Source: an uncultured Treponema sp.
GTDB lineage: Bacteria; Spirochaetota; Spirochaetia; Treponematales; Treponemataceae
Direction: 5' to 3'
Length of the DNA: 64,000 nucleotides
Assembly (NCBI GenBank): GCA_910584475.1
Contig: CAJUBD010000006.1
Coordinates: forward strand, 1 to 64,000
The notes under the pieces: model-generated
What the model saw: only the letters and a program-made list of their open reading frames with translations
Database searches by the model: none
What the model was told of the DNA's origin: nothing
In this document: in pieces, positions 43,095-51,667 of the stretch
Numbering within the stretch: the first letter of the stretch is position 1
Layout of the letters: every line of letters starts with the position of its first letter
Program-made: the position numbers and the translations under genes

Positions 43095-43712
43095 ATGAAA
43101 AAAGTTGAGCCATCGCAGACATCTCGCGCGGCGGCGTTCGATCTTTGGATGGACGCACCCAACCCGATGGTAACATTCTTCAAGACCGTCGACGTCACGC
43201 CGCTCGTAAAAATGAGCCGTCGACGAAAGCTAAAATTCAACATGCTGCTTTGCTTTTGCGTCGGAAAGGCGGCTCATGCTGTAAATGAATTCTACCTGCT
43301 TCCGGTCGGGCGCGACTTGATTCAATACGATTCGCTTGCGGTGAACACGATCGTAAAGAACAAGGACGGCGAAGTGAGTTCCTGCGACATTCTTTTCATC
43401 GACGACTTGGACAAGTTCAACGATGATTATCTTCTCCATACAAAGCAAGTCGCCCAAACTTGCGAAAACCGCGATTTGACTGATTCGATGGTAATCGGCA
43501 CTTCCGCGATAGTGGACACGGAAATCGACGGAGCGGTCGGAATGAACAGCGGCATTTTCAACAATCCCTTCATGATTTGGGGCAGGTATAAAAAGAGACT
43601 TTTCAAGTACACGCTTTCAGTTTCATTCCAATTCCACCACACGCAGATGGACGGAGCGCACGCGGGAAGATTCCTCGCAAACTTGCAGCGTGAAATAGAA
43701 GGGATGAAGTGA
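43095..43712 (+). CDS. CatA-like acetyltransferase
   Basis: A 205-residue protein of the chloramphenicol acetyltransferase family. The catalytic motif reads FQFHHTQMDGAHAGRF, with the HHxxxDG His and Asp. The opening half has PNPMVTFFKTVDVTPLVK and FNMLLCFCVGKAAHAV. Many chromosomal family members act on unknown hydroxyls and give no drug resistance; the sequence alone does not show resistance. It has its own consensus promoter and an AGGAG site and seems to be a single-gene unit. Confidence 0.82.
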   Translation: MKKVEPSQTSRAAAFDLWMDAPNPMVTFFKTVDVTPLVKMSRRRKLKFNMLLCFCVGKAAHAVNEFYLLPVGRDLIQYDSLAVNTIVKNKDGEVSSCDILFIDDLDKFNDDYLLHTKQVAQTCENRDLTDSMVIGTSAIVDTEIDGAVGMNSGIFNNPFMIWGRYKKRLFKYTLSVSFQFHHTQMDGAHAGRFLANLQREIEGMK

Positions 43713-43833
43713 AAACGATTGGGCATAAGCGTGGGCAAAAAAGACTGGCGCGGATAAAAGCGCGTGGTTTTGGCAGACTCAATCGCCGCGTACTCCAATC
43801 ATTAGCTACTACCCATTACTTATTACCTAATTG

Positions 43834-45060
43834 CTAAATCGCCACGACTTTTCCGCCGCGCAATTCTTTCGGGTAAATCGCGATTCCCAGTTTCTTTTCC
43901 AGCGCGGCGAGGTTTCGCAGTTCATAAGCGTCACCTAGCACGATGTTCACGCCACGCTTTCCGGCGCGCGCCGTTCTTCCCGCCCTGTGCACGAAAAAGT
44001 CGCCGTCGCAGGGCAAATCCGTTTGCACCACGAATTCTATGTCCGCAATGTCAAGTCCCCGGCTTGAAAGGTCGCTCGTCACGAGAATCGGGGTTTTGCC
44101 ATTCTTGAAATGCGCGAGCATCGTCTGCCTCTCCTGATTTTTCGTGCGGGCGTGTAGCGAAGCGCAGTTCATTCCCTTGTATTTTAGTTTTGAGGCGATG
44201 TTTTCCACTTGGTCGGCGCGGTTCGTAAAGACAAGAATCTTCGGGCAAATCCGCTCTCCGTCATTTACGCCGCCTTTTTCGTCAGGCTTCGCGTTGTTCG
44301 CAATCTTGCGGTTTTCCTTTAGCGCGAAGACAAGCCTGCGCAAAAAGTCTATCTTGTCGCGTCGCTCGCAAAAGAACGCCCAATGCTCGATTCTGTCGCG
44401 CAGGACGCTTTCCTTTGGCAGAATGATTTTCGAACTTGGAAATTTCCTGCAGTCCTCGCCGCGCACTTTTTCCAAAACTTTGGAAAATTCTTTTTCCACC
44501 TTCGCTGAAATCGTCGCGCTGCAGGCGATGAATTGAGTTTCTCGTCCGAAGCATTCCGCCAACGCCACGGTTTCGCTTGAGATTTCCTTTGAAAAAAGCC
44601 TGTCCGCCTCGTCGAAAACAAGCGCGCGCGCATCGGAGATTTTCAGCTTTTTCAATCGAACCAATTCCAAAAGCCGCGCCGGAGTTCCCGCTACAATCGC
44701 GGGCTTTTCCTTCAGAGATTCGATTTGCCGTTTGAGCGGTGCGCCTCCGATAAGCAATGCGCACTTCAAATCTGTGACCGAGGACGCCGCCTGTTTTAGC
44801 TGCGAGGCGAGTTCAAAAGTAGGGGAAACTATGACGATTTTCACGCCGTCCGAAGAGTCGTCCTTGATCCTCTGCAAAAGCGGTACCAAAAACGCGAACG
44901 TCTTTCCGCTTCCCGTTTCCGACTGGAACACGGCGTCCTCTCCGCGCAACACCGCAGGAATCACGCTTTCTTGAATTGAAGTGGGCGATGTTATTCCGAT
45001 TTTTTCCAAGCGCGAGACGAATTTTTCTTCCACGCCGAGCTCTGCAAAAGTTTTTTCCAT
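43834..45060 (-). CDS. DEAD/DEAH-box RNA helicase
   Basis: A 408-residue core helicase. The Q motif lies in FAELGVEEKFVSRLEKIGITSPTSIQ; then FQSETGSGKTFAFLVPL (motif I), ALVFDEADRLFSKE (DEAD), IACSATISAKVEK (SAT), SSRGLDIADIEFVVQTD and HRAGRTARAGKRG (HRxGRxxR). There is no long C-terminal extension, so it is of the minimal type that remodels RNA in ribosome assembly or decay. It diverges from the glycosyltransferase gene, with 59 bases between. Confidence 0.93.
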   Translation of the reverse strand: MEKTFAELGVEEKFVSRLEKIGITSPTSIQESVIPAVLRGEDAVFQSETGSGKTFAFLVPLLQRIKDDSSDGVKIVIVSPTFELASQLKQAASSVTDLKCALLIGGAPLKRQIESLKEKPAIVAGTPARLLELVRLKKLKISDARALVFDEADRLFSKEISSETVALAECFGRETQFIACSATISAKVEKEFSKVLEKVRGEDCRKFPSSKIILPKESVLRDRIEHWAFFCERRDKIDFLRRLVFALKENRKIANNAKPDEKGGVNDGERICPKILVFTNRADQVENIASKLKYKGMNCASLHARTKNQERQTMLAHFKNGKTPILVTSDLSSRGLDIADIEFVVQTDLPCDGDFFVHRAGRTARAGKRGVNIVLGDAYELRNLAALEKKLGIAIYPKELRGGKVVAI

Positions 45061-45084
45061 GCGAATATTCTATCAAAAATAAAC

Positions 45085-45113
45085 TTGAAACGCAAGCGCG
45101 CTTTTGTTATAAT
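45085..45113 (+). promoter_or_regulatory. Sigma-70-type promoter abutting a start codon
   Basis: TTGAAA at 45085-45090 and TATAAT at 45108-45113, 17 bases apart. ATG 45120 lies six bases after the -10 box, with no room for a ribosome site. Confidence 0.7.
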
Positions 45114-45119
45114 TGAAGA

Positions 45120-46223
45120 ATGAAAATCGGAATAGACACGTTTTGCTGCGACCACGGAAGGAGCGGCACCGGAACATACCTTTACTATCTTGCCTCCGCT
45201 TTGGGAGCGGACGACAGAAACGAATATGTGCTTTTCGGCTCTGGAATCGACCGATACACTTACAGCACGGAAAATGCAATGCCATTCCTCGAAGTGAAAG
45301 TTCCTGACTCCATACAGGCGGAAATTTTTTGGCACAAATTCCTTTCAAAGAGATTCTACAAGGCGCAGAAATTCGGCGCGGTGCTGTATCCAGCCGCTTC
45401 TAGAATGCTTCCGTCCAAATTTTCCGTTCCCGGCGCGGCGGTGATAAACGATACTCTTTCTATGATGATCGCTAAATCCGTGATACCAAAGAAAGCCACG
45501 CTGAAAAGCCTTTCCAAAGCGCAGAAGATAATCGTGCCCACGAAGTTTCTGCGAAACGACTTGATTTCGCTTGGGCTCGACAGCGAAAAAATTGTAGTGG
45601 TGCGCCACGGCATTGACCATAGCCGCTTCTACCAGCGTCCAGTCGAAGAGCGGGACATAGTCGACATAAAGCCGTTCGCCATAAAAAGACCGTACATACT
45701 ATATCCTTCGCGCATTTCAGGCGCGGGCAAAAAGCATATTGAACTGATAAGGGCTTTCGGCGTTTTCAAAGAGCGCACCGCGGCCCCCCACAGGCTCGTG
45801 TTTGCTGGACAGGAAGACGCGTTCGCCGAAGAAGTGCACAAGGCGGCATTCGCCTCCAAGTATGCTAGTGATATTTTCATTACGGGATTTTTTCCCCGCG
45901 AAGGTTTGGTGCAGCTTTACTGCGGAGCGGAAGCTTGCGTTTTTCCGTCGGTACAAGAAGGGGCTGGACTTCCGCTCATCGAGGCGATGGCTTCGGGCGT
46001 GCCTGTCGCCTGCTCGTCGTCGGGTGCGCTTGGCGAAACTTCAGGCGGAAACGCCATTCTTTTCGACAGCGACTGCACGGAAGAAATCGCGAGTGCGATT
46101 GAAAAGGTCTGCACGAAAGGCGAAGCGCGTGACGCTCTCATTAAAAAGGCTCTTGAATGGAGCGAGGGCTTCACTTGGAAAAAGTGCGCCCGCGAAACTG
46201 CTGAAATCTTGGAGAGCCTTTAA
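45120..46223 (+). CDS. Glycosyltransferase family 4 protein
   Basis: A 367-residue GT-B enzyme. The N-terminal domain opens MKIGIDTFCCDHGRSGTGTY with the glycine-rich acceptor loop. The donor-binding domain has YILYPSRISGAGKKHIELIRAF, LVFAGQEDAFAEEV and VFPSVQEGAGLPLIEAMASGVPVA, including the E-x7-E motif. It should move a sugar from a nucleotide donor, probably onto a surface glycan or glycolipid. The mRNA appears leaderless. Its end overlaps the end of the convergent gene by four bases. Confidence 0.9.
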   Translation: MKIGIDTFCCDHGRSGTGTYLYYLASALGADDRNEYVLFGSGIDRYTYSTENAMPFLEVKVPDSIQAEIFWHKFLSKRFYKAQKFGAVLYPAASRMLPSKFSVPGAAVINDTLSMMIAKSVIPKKATLKSLSKAQKIIVPTKFLRNDLISLGLDSEKIVVVRHGIDHSRFYQRPVEERDIVDIKPFAIKRPYILYPSRISGAGKKHIELIRAFGVFKERTAAPHRLVFAGQEDAFAEEVHKAAFASKYASDIFITGFFPREGLVQLYCGAEACVFPSVQEGAGLPLIEAMASGVPVACSSSGALGETSGGNAILFDSDCTEEIASAIEKVCTKGEARDALIKKALEWSEGFTWKKCARETAEILESL

Positions 46224-47084
46224 TCTCGCGAGAATTCTGCATCGCGCCTATATTTGACTGGCACATTATAAGATTCGTCTTCATAAAGCAGACTTTTCAC
46301 AGAAAAGTATAGGCAAACTTCATCGCCATCGGGATGAGGAAAATCCCTTTCATGGCGGATTTGCTTGTCTTTTTTGAGAAAAACGCCGTCGTTTGAAGCA
46401 ATCCACACAAACTGATAAAGCTCGAAATCAAAATAGCAAAGCGAGCAGGATGAATTTTCCACGGCTGAACTTATTCTAAAGCATTCTTCATCTTCGGCAA
46501 AAGAAGGTTTTGCAAAAACGACAATTTCATGCGGCGATTTTTTCAATTTGCCGGTTTCCGTGCTTTCCCGCAGGCAACTTTCGTTTGGAACAAAAACGCA
46601 GAAATCTTCGGGGGTTTCCGCGTCGTCAAGCGTGAAATACATTTTATAGGGAAGGCGTATTCGCTTTGTCTTTCCTATGGTGACAGTTCTTTTTGCTGTT
46701 TCCACCCGTGACGGCGAAACCGGCGTCCAAAAATTCAGCTCGATTTTTTCTCCACGGCATTCATCGTCCAAAATGTTCCTTAATTTTCAACAGTGAACGA
46801 ATTGTCAAATTCGAGAACTGTTGAAAAAGTCGTTTTGTAGTGAAACTAGAAACGACAGTAAGTAAGCGAGTTTTCGCAAAAAAAAACTCGTATTAAAATC
46901 AGCAACGCCATTTTAGTTGCTGATTTTAAATGTTCCATGCGACATCATGAGAATACGAGCCAAATTCGCTTGCTACGGCGAAAAGCGCGAAAATGAAATA
47001 CTCGGGGAAAAGGAAAAACAGAATGACGAGCAAAACGAAAAAAGCACAAGAAATCTCGCGAAGCGCACTCTTGACTTTTTTCAT
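46220..47084 (-). pseudogene. Membrane-anchored unknown protein gene interrupted by a 4-hairpin element
   Basis: The 3' part (46220-46777) codes for about 184 residues starting at I-L-D-D-E-C-R-G. The 5' part starts at ATG 47084, with AGGAAG upstream, and codes for 51 residues: a basic start, a hydrophobic anchor (FVLLVILFFLFPEYFIFALF) and then SYSHDVAWN. The two parts are in one frame if AAC at 46934-46932 is joined to ATT at 46774. Between them is the 154-bp element plus a second AAC. Without removal or bypass the frame ends two codons after the first AAC. The joined protein, about 235 residues, is of unknown function. It follows clpX on the same strand. Confidence 0.75.
46778..46931 (-). 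repeat. Four-hairpin element, copy B (inside a gene)
   Basis: On the minus strand it has the same four hairpins as copy A, with changed but still complementary stems; for instance the outer arms of the last hairpin are CAACAGT and ACTGTTG. It is flanked by AAC on both sides (GTT at 46775-46777 and 46932-46934 on the plus strand). It reads in the direction of the interrupted gene. Confidence 0.85.
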
Positions 47085-47144
47085 GTTTGCTTCCTTCATT
47101 TGTATTTTTTTTGCAACGCAATTTTTCGAAGAAACAAAATTGCC

Positions 47145-48404
47145 TTACGCCGATTCCTGGAGCAAGGACTCGGCCTCGGGCTTTCGCTTCATTTCCACCA
47201 CGTCTTTCGTGATTTCAAGTCGCTTTTTGCCGGGCATGCTCGGAAGCTCGTACATCGAATCCAAAAGCATCTTTTCCACGATGGCCCTGAGTCCGCGCGC
47301 GCCGGTCTTCTGCTTTATTGCTGTGTCGGCAATTGCGCCAATCGCGTCGTTTGTAAACTGCAAGTCAACGTTGTCCATCGCGAACGAGGCCTTGAACTGC
47401 TTCGTGATGGCATTCTTCGGCTGCGTGAGAATTTCGACCAAATCATCGCGCGTCAAATCTTTGAGGGCCACCGTGATCGGCATTCGTCCGATGAGTTCGG
47501 GAATGAGTCCGAATTTCACGAGGTCGTCAGGCGTGACTTGGTTCAAGAGCTGCATTCTTTCTTCGTCTGTCATGGTGGCGACATTCGAGCCGAATCCGAG
47601 AGAATGCTCCGCCGTGCGTTGCTCGATGATTTTTTCAAGTCCCACGAACGCGCCGCCCAAAATGAACAGAATGTTCGTCGTGTCGATGTCGATGAGTTCT
47701 TGATTCGGATGCTTGCGCCCGCCCTGCGGAGGAACGGAAGCTTTCGTGCCCTCGATGATTTTCAAAAGCGCCTGCTGCACGCCCTCTCCCGAAACGTCAC
47801 GGGTAATCGAAGTGTTTTCGCTTTTCCTCGCGATTTTGTCGATTTCATCGATGAAAATTATTCCGCGCTCGGCTTGCGCGATATTACCGTCAGCCGCGTT
47901 TATGAGCTTGAGAAGCACGTTCTCGACATCCTCGCCGACATATCCCGCTTCCGTGAGCGTGGTGGCGTCCGCAATCGCGAACGGCACTTTGAGTTTCTGA
48001 GCGAGCGTTCTCGCCAAAAGCGTCTTTCCGCTTCCTGTAGGACCGATGAGGAGAATGTTTGACTTTTCAATTTTGACTTCGTTGTCTGCCTGTTCCGCTT
48101 TGCCCAAAACCGCGAGCCGCTTGTAATGGTTGTACACCGCGACGCTGAGGGCTTTTTTCGCCTCGTCCTGGCTCACGACATATTGGTCGAGATACGATTT
48201 GAATTCCTTCGGGCTCGGCACTTGGCTCAACTCAAGCTGCTCGACGCCGTTCTCCAAATCCTCAAGTGTGCGCTGCGCCAAAAAAGCGCAGTCTTTGCAT
48301 ATAAAAATGCTGTCGATTTTCGACATTACGAGCTTCCGCTCTTCGTCGCCGGGTTTTCCGCAGAACGCGCAGAAATTGGCGTTTATGTTCTTGAACAAAC
48401 TCAT
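47145..48404 (-). CDS. clpX: ATP-dependent Clp protease ATP-binding subunit ClpX
   Basis: A 419-residue AAA+ unfoldase. The zinc-binding domain has CAFCGKPGDE and FICKDCA. Then come ILLIGPTGSGKTLLART (Walker A), GIIFIDEIDKIARK (Walker B), the pore-loop region with EAGYVGEDVENVL and the IGF-type ClpP-docking loop near SLGFGSNV. It unfolds substrates and threads them into ClpP. It follows clpP by 124 bases that hold a hairpin element ending in the GGGAGG ribosome site of clpX. Confidence 0.96.
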   Translation of the reverse strand: MSLFKNINANFCAFCGKPGDEERKLVMSKIDSIFICKDCAFLAQRTLEDLENGVEQLELSQVPSPKEFKSYLDQYVVSQDEAKKALSVAVYNHYKRLAVLGKAEQADNEVKIEKSNILLIGPTGSGKTLLARTLAQKLKVPFAIADATTLTEAGYVGEDVENVLLKLINAADGNIAQAERGIIFIDEIDKIARKSENTSITRDVSGEGVQQALLKIIEGTKASVPPQGGRKHPNQELIDIDTTNILFILGGAFVGLEKIIEQRTAEHSLGFGSNVATMTDEERMQLLNQVTPDDLVKFGLIPELIGRMPITVALKDLTRDDLVEILTQPKNAITKQFKASFAMDNVDLQFTNDAIGAIADTAIKQKTGARGLRAIVEKMLLDSMYELPSMPGKKRLEITKDVVEMKRKPEAESLLQESA

Positions 48405-48425
48405 AATTTTCCTCCCTCAATCAAA

Positions 48426-48525
48426 CGTCGTTTCACGGCATAGCGAAAAACGACAGTAAACGATCGATTTTTTGAAAAAACTCGATTTAAAGCAAACGGC
48501 GTGATTTTAGCCGTTCGTTTTAAAT
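48426..48525 (-). repeat. Hairpin element, copy C, between clpP and clpX
   Basis: On the minus strand it starts with AAC-ATTTAAAA at the clpP stop. The first hairpin pairs GAACGGC with GCCGTTTG around TAAAATCAC, keeping the loop of copies A and B with a quite different stem. The third hairpin is GTCGTTT with AAACGAC. The fourth is missing, and the clpX ribosome site follows. It lies inside a co-transcribed pair in sense direction. Confidence 0.75.
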
Positions 48526-48527
48526 GT

Positions 48528-49169
48528 TCATTTTGCCTTGCGGCTTTCCATGATCGTATCCACGATGCCGTAGGCTTTCGCGTCGTCCGCGGTCATATAG
48601 AAGTCTCGCTCGATGTCCTTCGCGATTGTATCCTCGCTTTGCCCTGTGTGGGAAGCAAGATATTTTACTGAAAGTTCTTTGAGCCGAACGATTTCTTTTG
48701 CCTGGATCGCGATGTCGCTTTCCTGTCCGCCCACTCCGCCTCGCGGCTGGTGAATCATCACGCGGGAAGAGGGGAGCGCGAAACGCTTTCCCTTCGAGCC
48801 GCCCGCAAGAAGAATCGCCGCCATGCTCGCCGCCTGTCCGAGACAAATTGTCTGAATCGGACACTTGACATATTGCATCGTGTCGTATATTGCAAGCCCT
48901 GCCGTAACCGACCCGCCCGGAGAATTGATGTATATGCTGATGTCCTTGTCCGGATTCTCGGATTCAAGGAAAAGAATTTGCGCCACGACCAAATCCGCCG
49001 TAGCGTCGTTGATTTCTCCGTCAACGAAAATAATTCTGTCCTTTAAAAGTCGCGAGAAGATGTCGTAAGATCTCTCGCCGTTTCCCGTACGCTCAATGAC
49101 ATAGGGAACCATACTGTTCATTTTTTCGTTCATACTTTTATTCATAACTTCAATATAGTAATTTTTCAC
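48528..49169 (-). CDS. clpP: ATP-dependent Clp protease proteolytic subunit ClpP
   Basis: A 213-residue serine protease. IYINSPGGSVTAGLAIYDTM forms the oxyanion region, GQAASMAAILLAGG holds the catalytic Ser, and RVMIHQPRGGVGG the catalytic His; the Asp follows in the ERDFYMTADDAKAYG region. Fourteen subunits form the degradation chamber for ClpX. A second Met at residue 5 or 9 is possible as the true start. It lies downstream of tig on the same strand, in the usual order tig-clpP-clpX. Confidence 0.96.
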   Translation of the reverse strand: MKNYYIEVMNKSMNEKMNSMVPYVIERTGNGERSYDIFSRLLKDRIIFVDGEINDATADLVVAQILFLESENPDKDISIYINSPGGSVTAGLAIYDTMQYVKCPIQTICLGQAASMAAILLAGGSKGKRFALPSSRVMIHQPRGGVGGQESDIAIQAKEIVRLKELSVKYLASHTGQSEDTIAKDIERDFYMTADDAKAYGIVDTIMESRKAK

Positions 49170-49203
49170 CGAATCGGCAACAAAAATTGCGTTATGCTCA
49201 AGT

Positions 49204-50565
49204 CTATTTCTGCCTGAACAAGTCCGCGAACGCGATTTTTTCGCCTTTGGAAACTTTCACTTCCTTATAAAGTTCGGCATAGAGTTTTTGCTCTTTCGTG
49301 TCGTCAATCAAGTATTCTTTGGAACGCGCGTCCTCGTAGTGCTTTTTCACTTCTTCCACAGTGGAATTGCTTTGCTCGGCGATTTCCTTGTATTTTTCCT
49401 CGATTTCCTCGGGCGTTACGCTGATGTTGCGCGCGCGGATGAGGGAATCCACGATGATGCGGCTTTTGAGCATTTTCTCGCTGTCGCCAGTCCACTGCGC
49501 GAGCATCTGCTCTTTCGTCTGCCCTGAGGCCTCGATCATCTTGCTCAATTGTTCGGGCGTGGTACGGAACTGGTTCGCCATCATTTCCCAACGTCCGTTC
49601 AGCTCGGTCTCAAGCATGCTCGCTGGAATCTCGAAAGGATTCTTTTCGATGAGCTGCTCAAGCAGGCTGTTGCTTTTTAGCTCGTTTACGCGACGATCTG
49701 CCGCGGCTTTCATATTTGCTTTGAGGTCGTTCTTGAGGTCATCGAGCGTCTTGAATTTTTCGCTTACGTCCTGCGCCAAATCGTCGTCCAAAGCGGGCAG
49801 GTTGCGGATCTTCATCGCCTTGACAGTGACGCGAATTTTCTTCGTCTTTCCCGCCAAATCCTTGTCGGGGTCGTCCGCATTGTATGTCTTGGTGATTTCT
49901 TTCGGCTCGTCCTTTTTCATTCCGATGATTTCATCGTCGATTTTGTAGATGTTCTCGCCCGTGCCGACTGTAAAAACGAAACCTTCGCGCTTCGAGCCTT
50001 CCACGACATTTCCGCCGTCGTCAAGTTCGCAATAATCTATAGTAACGATGTCGTTCTTTTTTACGGTTTCACCGTCGGCTTTGTCTTCAATCGTGGCGTT
50101 GCGCTCTTGAATCGCCTTGAGTTCTTCCGCCAATTCCTTGTCGCCGATTTCCACCTGCGCTTCTTTGATCTCAATTCCCTTGAAATTCTCGACTTTCACT
50201 TTCGGGAAAATGTCATAGGAAACCGTGTAGACCAAATCTTTTTCCAAGTCCAGCGCAGGCATTTCCTCGAGTTTCGGCTGGCAATAGGGGAGCGGGCGAT
50301 TTTCCTTTTCCGCCTCGTCCTTGAAAACTTCGTTCAAAGTCTCGTCGATGATTTCGCCCAAAACGTCTGCCTTGAGCGCTTCGCCATATTTTTTTTCGAG
50401 GACGCTGAGCGGAACATGTCCTTTCCTGAATCCAGGAATTTGGATTTGCTTTGAAAGTTTTGCGATGTTTTCCTTGTATGACTGTGCCACATCATCCTTG
50501 GCGACTGTTACCGTAAGCTTTACGGCGGATTTTTCGAGCGGCGTGAATTGCTTCGTCAACTGCAC
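49204..50565 (-). CDS. tig: Trigger factor
   Basis: The open frame runs further upstream, through the tRNA-Gly region, but the protein starts at GTG 50565 with VQLTKQFTPLEKSAVKL; GGAG lies eight bases upstream. The 453-residue product has the ribosome-binding signature IPGFRKGHVPLSVLEKKYG, the FKBP-like domain (KKNDIVTIDYCEL; VGTGENIYKIDDEIIGMKKDEPKEI) and the helical C-terminal arms. It is a chaperone for nascent chains. It stands downstream of the tRNA cluster and upstream of clpP. Confidence 0.94.
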   Translation of the reverse strand: MQLTKQFTPLEKSAVKLTVTVAKDDVAQSYKENIAKLSKQIQIPGFRKGHVPLSVLEKKYGEALKADVLGEIIDETLNEVFKDEAEKENRPLPYCQPKLEEMPALDLEKDLVYTVSYDIFPKVKVENFKGIEIKEAQVEIGDKELAEELKAIQERNATIEDKADGETVKKNDIVTIDYCELDDGGNVVEGSKREGFVFTVGTGENIYKIDDEIIGMKKDEPKEITKTYNADDPDKDLAGKTKKIRVTVKAMKIRNLPALDDDLAQDVSEKFKTLDDLKNDLKANMKAAADRRVNELKSNSLLEQLIEKNPFEIPASMLETELNGRWEMMANQFRTTPEQLSKMIEASGQTKEQMLAQWTGDSEKMLKSRIIVDSLIRARNISVTPEEIEEKYKEIAEQSNSTVEEVKKHYEDARSKEYLIDDTKEQKLYAELYKEVKVSKGEKIAFADLFRQK

Positions 50566-50648
50566 TTTGATTTCTCCTGAATATCCGCATTCGCGGCGAT
50601 TTTGCATTGTTTGAAAAAAAAGCGGTTCTGTTGAACCGCCTTTTGAAG

Positions 50649-50720
50649 AGCGGAAAACGGGAGTCGGACCCGCGACATCCACCTTGGCAAGGTGGCGCTC
50701 TACCACTGAGCTATTTCCGC
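50649..50720 (-). tRNA. tRNA-Gly (GCC)
   Basis: On the minus strand GCGGAAA pairs with TTTCCGC as the acceptor stem. The D loop is AGCTCAGTGGTAGAGC, the anticodon loop CTTGCCAAG within CCACC/GGTGG, and the T arm CGGGTCCGACTCCCG. CCA is not encoded. It is identical to the copy at 50972. Confidence 0.95.
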
Positions 50721-50754
50721 AAAAGATTTCGCTCGCCAGCGAAATCTTTTGCAA

Positions 50755-50940
50755 TGAGTTTTTACTTGCTCGCGCGGCTCGCATATTTTCGTGTTTCACA
50801 CGAAAATACCGTAAAAACTCACAGCTATTTTCGCTGGACGGTAGTTTTTTGTTCGCAACGAATTTTTACTTGCTCGCGAGGCTCGCATAATTTCGTGCCA
50901 GCGGCACGAAATTACCGTAAAAACTCGCAGCATTAAAAAT
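50755..50940. repeat. Long palindromic repeats between tRNA genes
   Basis: Two copies of a unit that opens TTTTTACTTGCTCGCG and GGCTCGCATA, then a hairpin (TTTTCGTG with CACGAAAA; AATTTCGTG with CACGAAATT), then CCGTAAAAACTC. The ends of each unit also pair (GAGTTTTTAC with GTAAAAACTC). A third copy is at 51079. They lie only in the tRNA spacers. Confidence 0.75.
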
Positions 50941-50971
50941 GTAGCCTACTACCAAAAGCAATTTCTAAGAG

Positions 50972-51043
50972 AGCGGAAAACGGGAGTCGGACCCGCGACA
51001 TCCACCTTGGCAAGGTGGCGCTCTACCACTGAGCTATTTCCGC
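50972..51043 (-). tRNA. tRNA-Gly (GCC), second copy
   Basis: Identical in all 72 positions to the copy at 50649, with the same anticodon GCC. The duplicated gene together with the palindromic spacer suggests tandem duplication of a tRNA-spacer unit. Confidence 0.95.
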
Positions 51044-51078
51044 AGAAAGTTTCGCCGCCAGTGATACTTTTCGCAACA

Positions 51079-51150
51079 AGTTTTTACTTGCTCGCGCGGC
51101 TCGCATATTTTCATGTGAAACACGAAAATATCATAAAAAGTCGCAGCGGC
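51079..51150. repeat. Third copy of the tRNA-spacer palindrome
   Basis: Opens TTTTTACTTGCTCGCG, then a hairpin of ATTTTCATGTG and CACGAAAAT, and closes with TCATAAAAAGTCGC. More diverged than the two copies at 50755. Confidence 0.65.
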
Positions 51151-51223
51151 AAAAGTGTTGCGAAATAAAGTACAAAAACTCACAGCGAATTCCGCTGAAC
51201 GGCATCTTGCCACAAGCCTAGAT

Positions 51224-51303
51224 TGCGAGAGGAGGGACTTGAACCCTCACGCCTAGGGCACTAGATCCTAAGTCTAGCGTGTCTGCCATTTCACCACTCT
51301 CGC
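51224..51303 (-). tRNA. tRNA-Leu (TAG)
   Basis: On the minus strand GCGAGAG pairs with CTCTCGC, with discriminator A. The anticodon loop is CTTAGGA with anticodon TAG; a variable arm (GCCCTAGGC region) and the T arm GAGGGTTCAAGTCCCTC follow. Length 80. First of three tRNAs in the minus-strand cluster. Confidence 0.93.
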
Positions 51304-51583
51304 GTTGGGCTATGCAGAAGACGCCGAAAAGGCTTGTAGTTTCAGTATTGTATAATAATTCGAAAATTTAGTCAAGCACTTGAAAGAAAAATCTCAAATT
51401 TTTTATAAAAATTGAATGAGACGCGTTTTTCAAGGAACGTCAAAATTGGCGGTTGGTTTGCGCCGCTGATTTTGACGCGAAATGAAAAATCGCAATTCAA
51501 TAAGCGAGTTTCGGGACAAAACTCAAGTTAAAATTGCGGCAACATTTCTGACGATGAGTTTGATGTACCCTTTATTTAGGCAA
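51304..51583. other. Gap upstream of the tRNA cluster
   Basis: No gene is seen between the tRNA-Leu and the serine hydrolase promoter. The segment 51340-51425 is AT-rich and may hold the tRNA promoter on the minus strand. 51432-51547 is hairpin element D. Confidence 0.5.
51432..51547 (-). repeat. Hairpin element, copy D (degenerate)
   Basis: On the plus strand it begins AAGGAAC and ends AACATTT, the mirrored termini of copies A and B, so it reads on the minus strand toward the tRNAs. The last hairpin pairs GTCAAAAT with ATTTTGAC and encloses GGCGG with CCGC. The second has GAGTTT against AAACTC. The first has lost an arm. Confidence 0.6.
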
Positions 51584-51612
51584 TTGACATTTTGGCGGAA
51601 TTCTCGTAGAAT
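51584..51612 (+). promoter_or_regulatory. Sigma-70-type promoter
   Basis: TTGACA at 51584-51589 and TAGAAT at 51607-51612, 17 bases apart, in front of the serine hydrolase gene. Confidence 0.75.
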
Positions 51613-51667
51613 TTTCTAATTTGCTCAAGAAAAAACAATTCCCGATTTCATGATTATGGAGGAAATT

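Noticed and set aside
43095..43712. Chloramphenicol resistance gene
   Set aside because: The catalytic motif is present, but many chromosomal family members do not confer resistance; sequence alone does not justify the claim.
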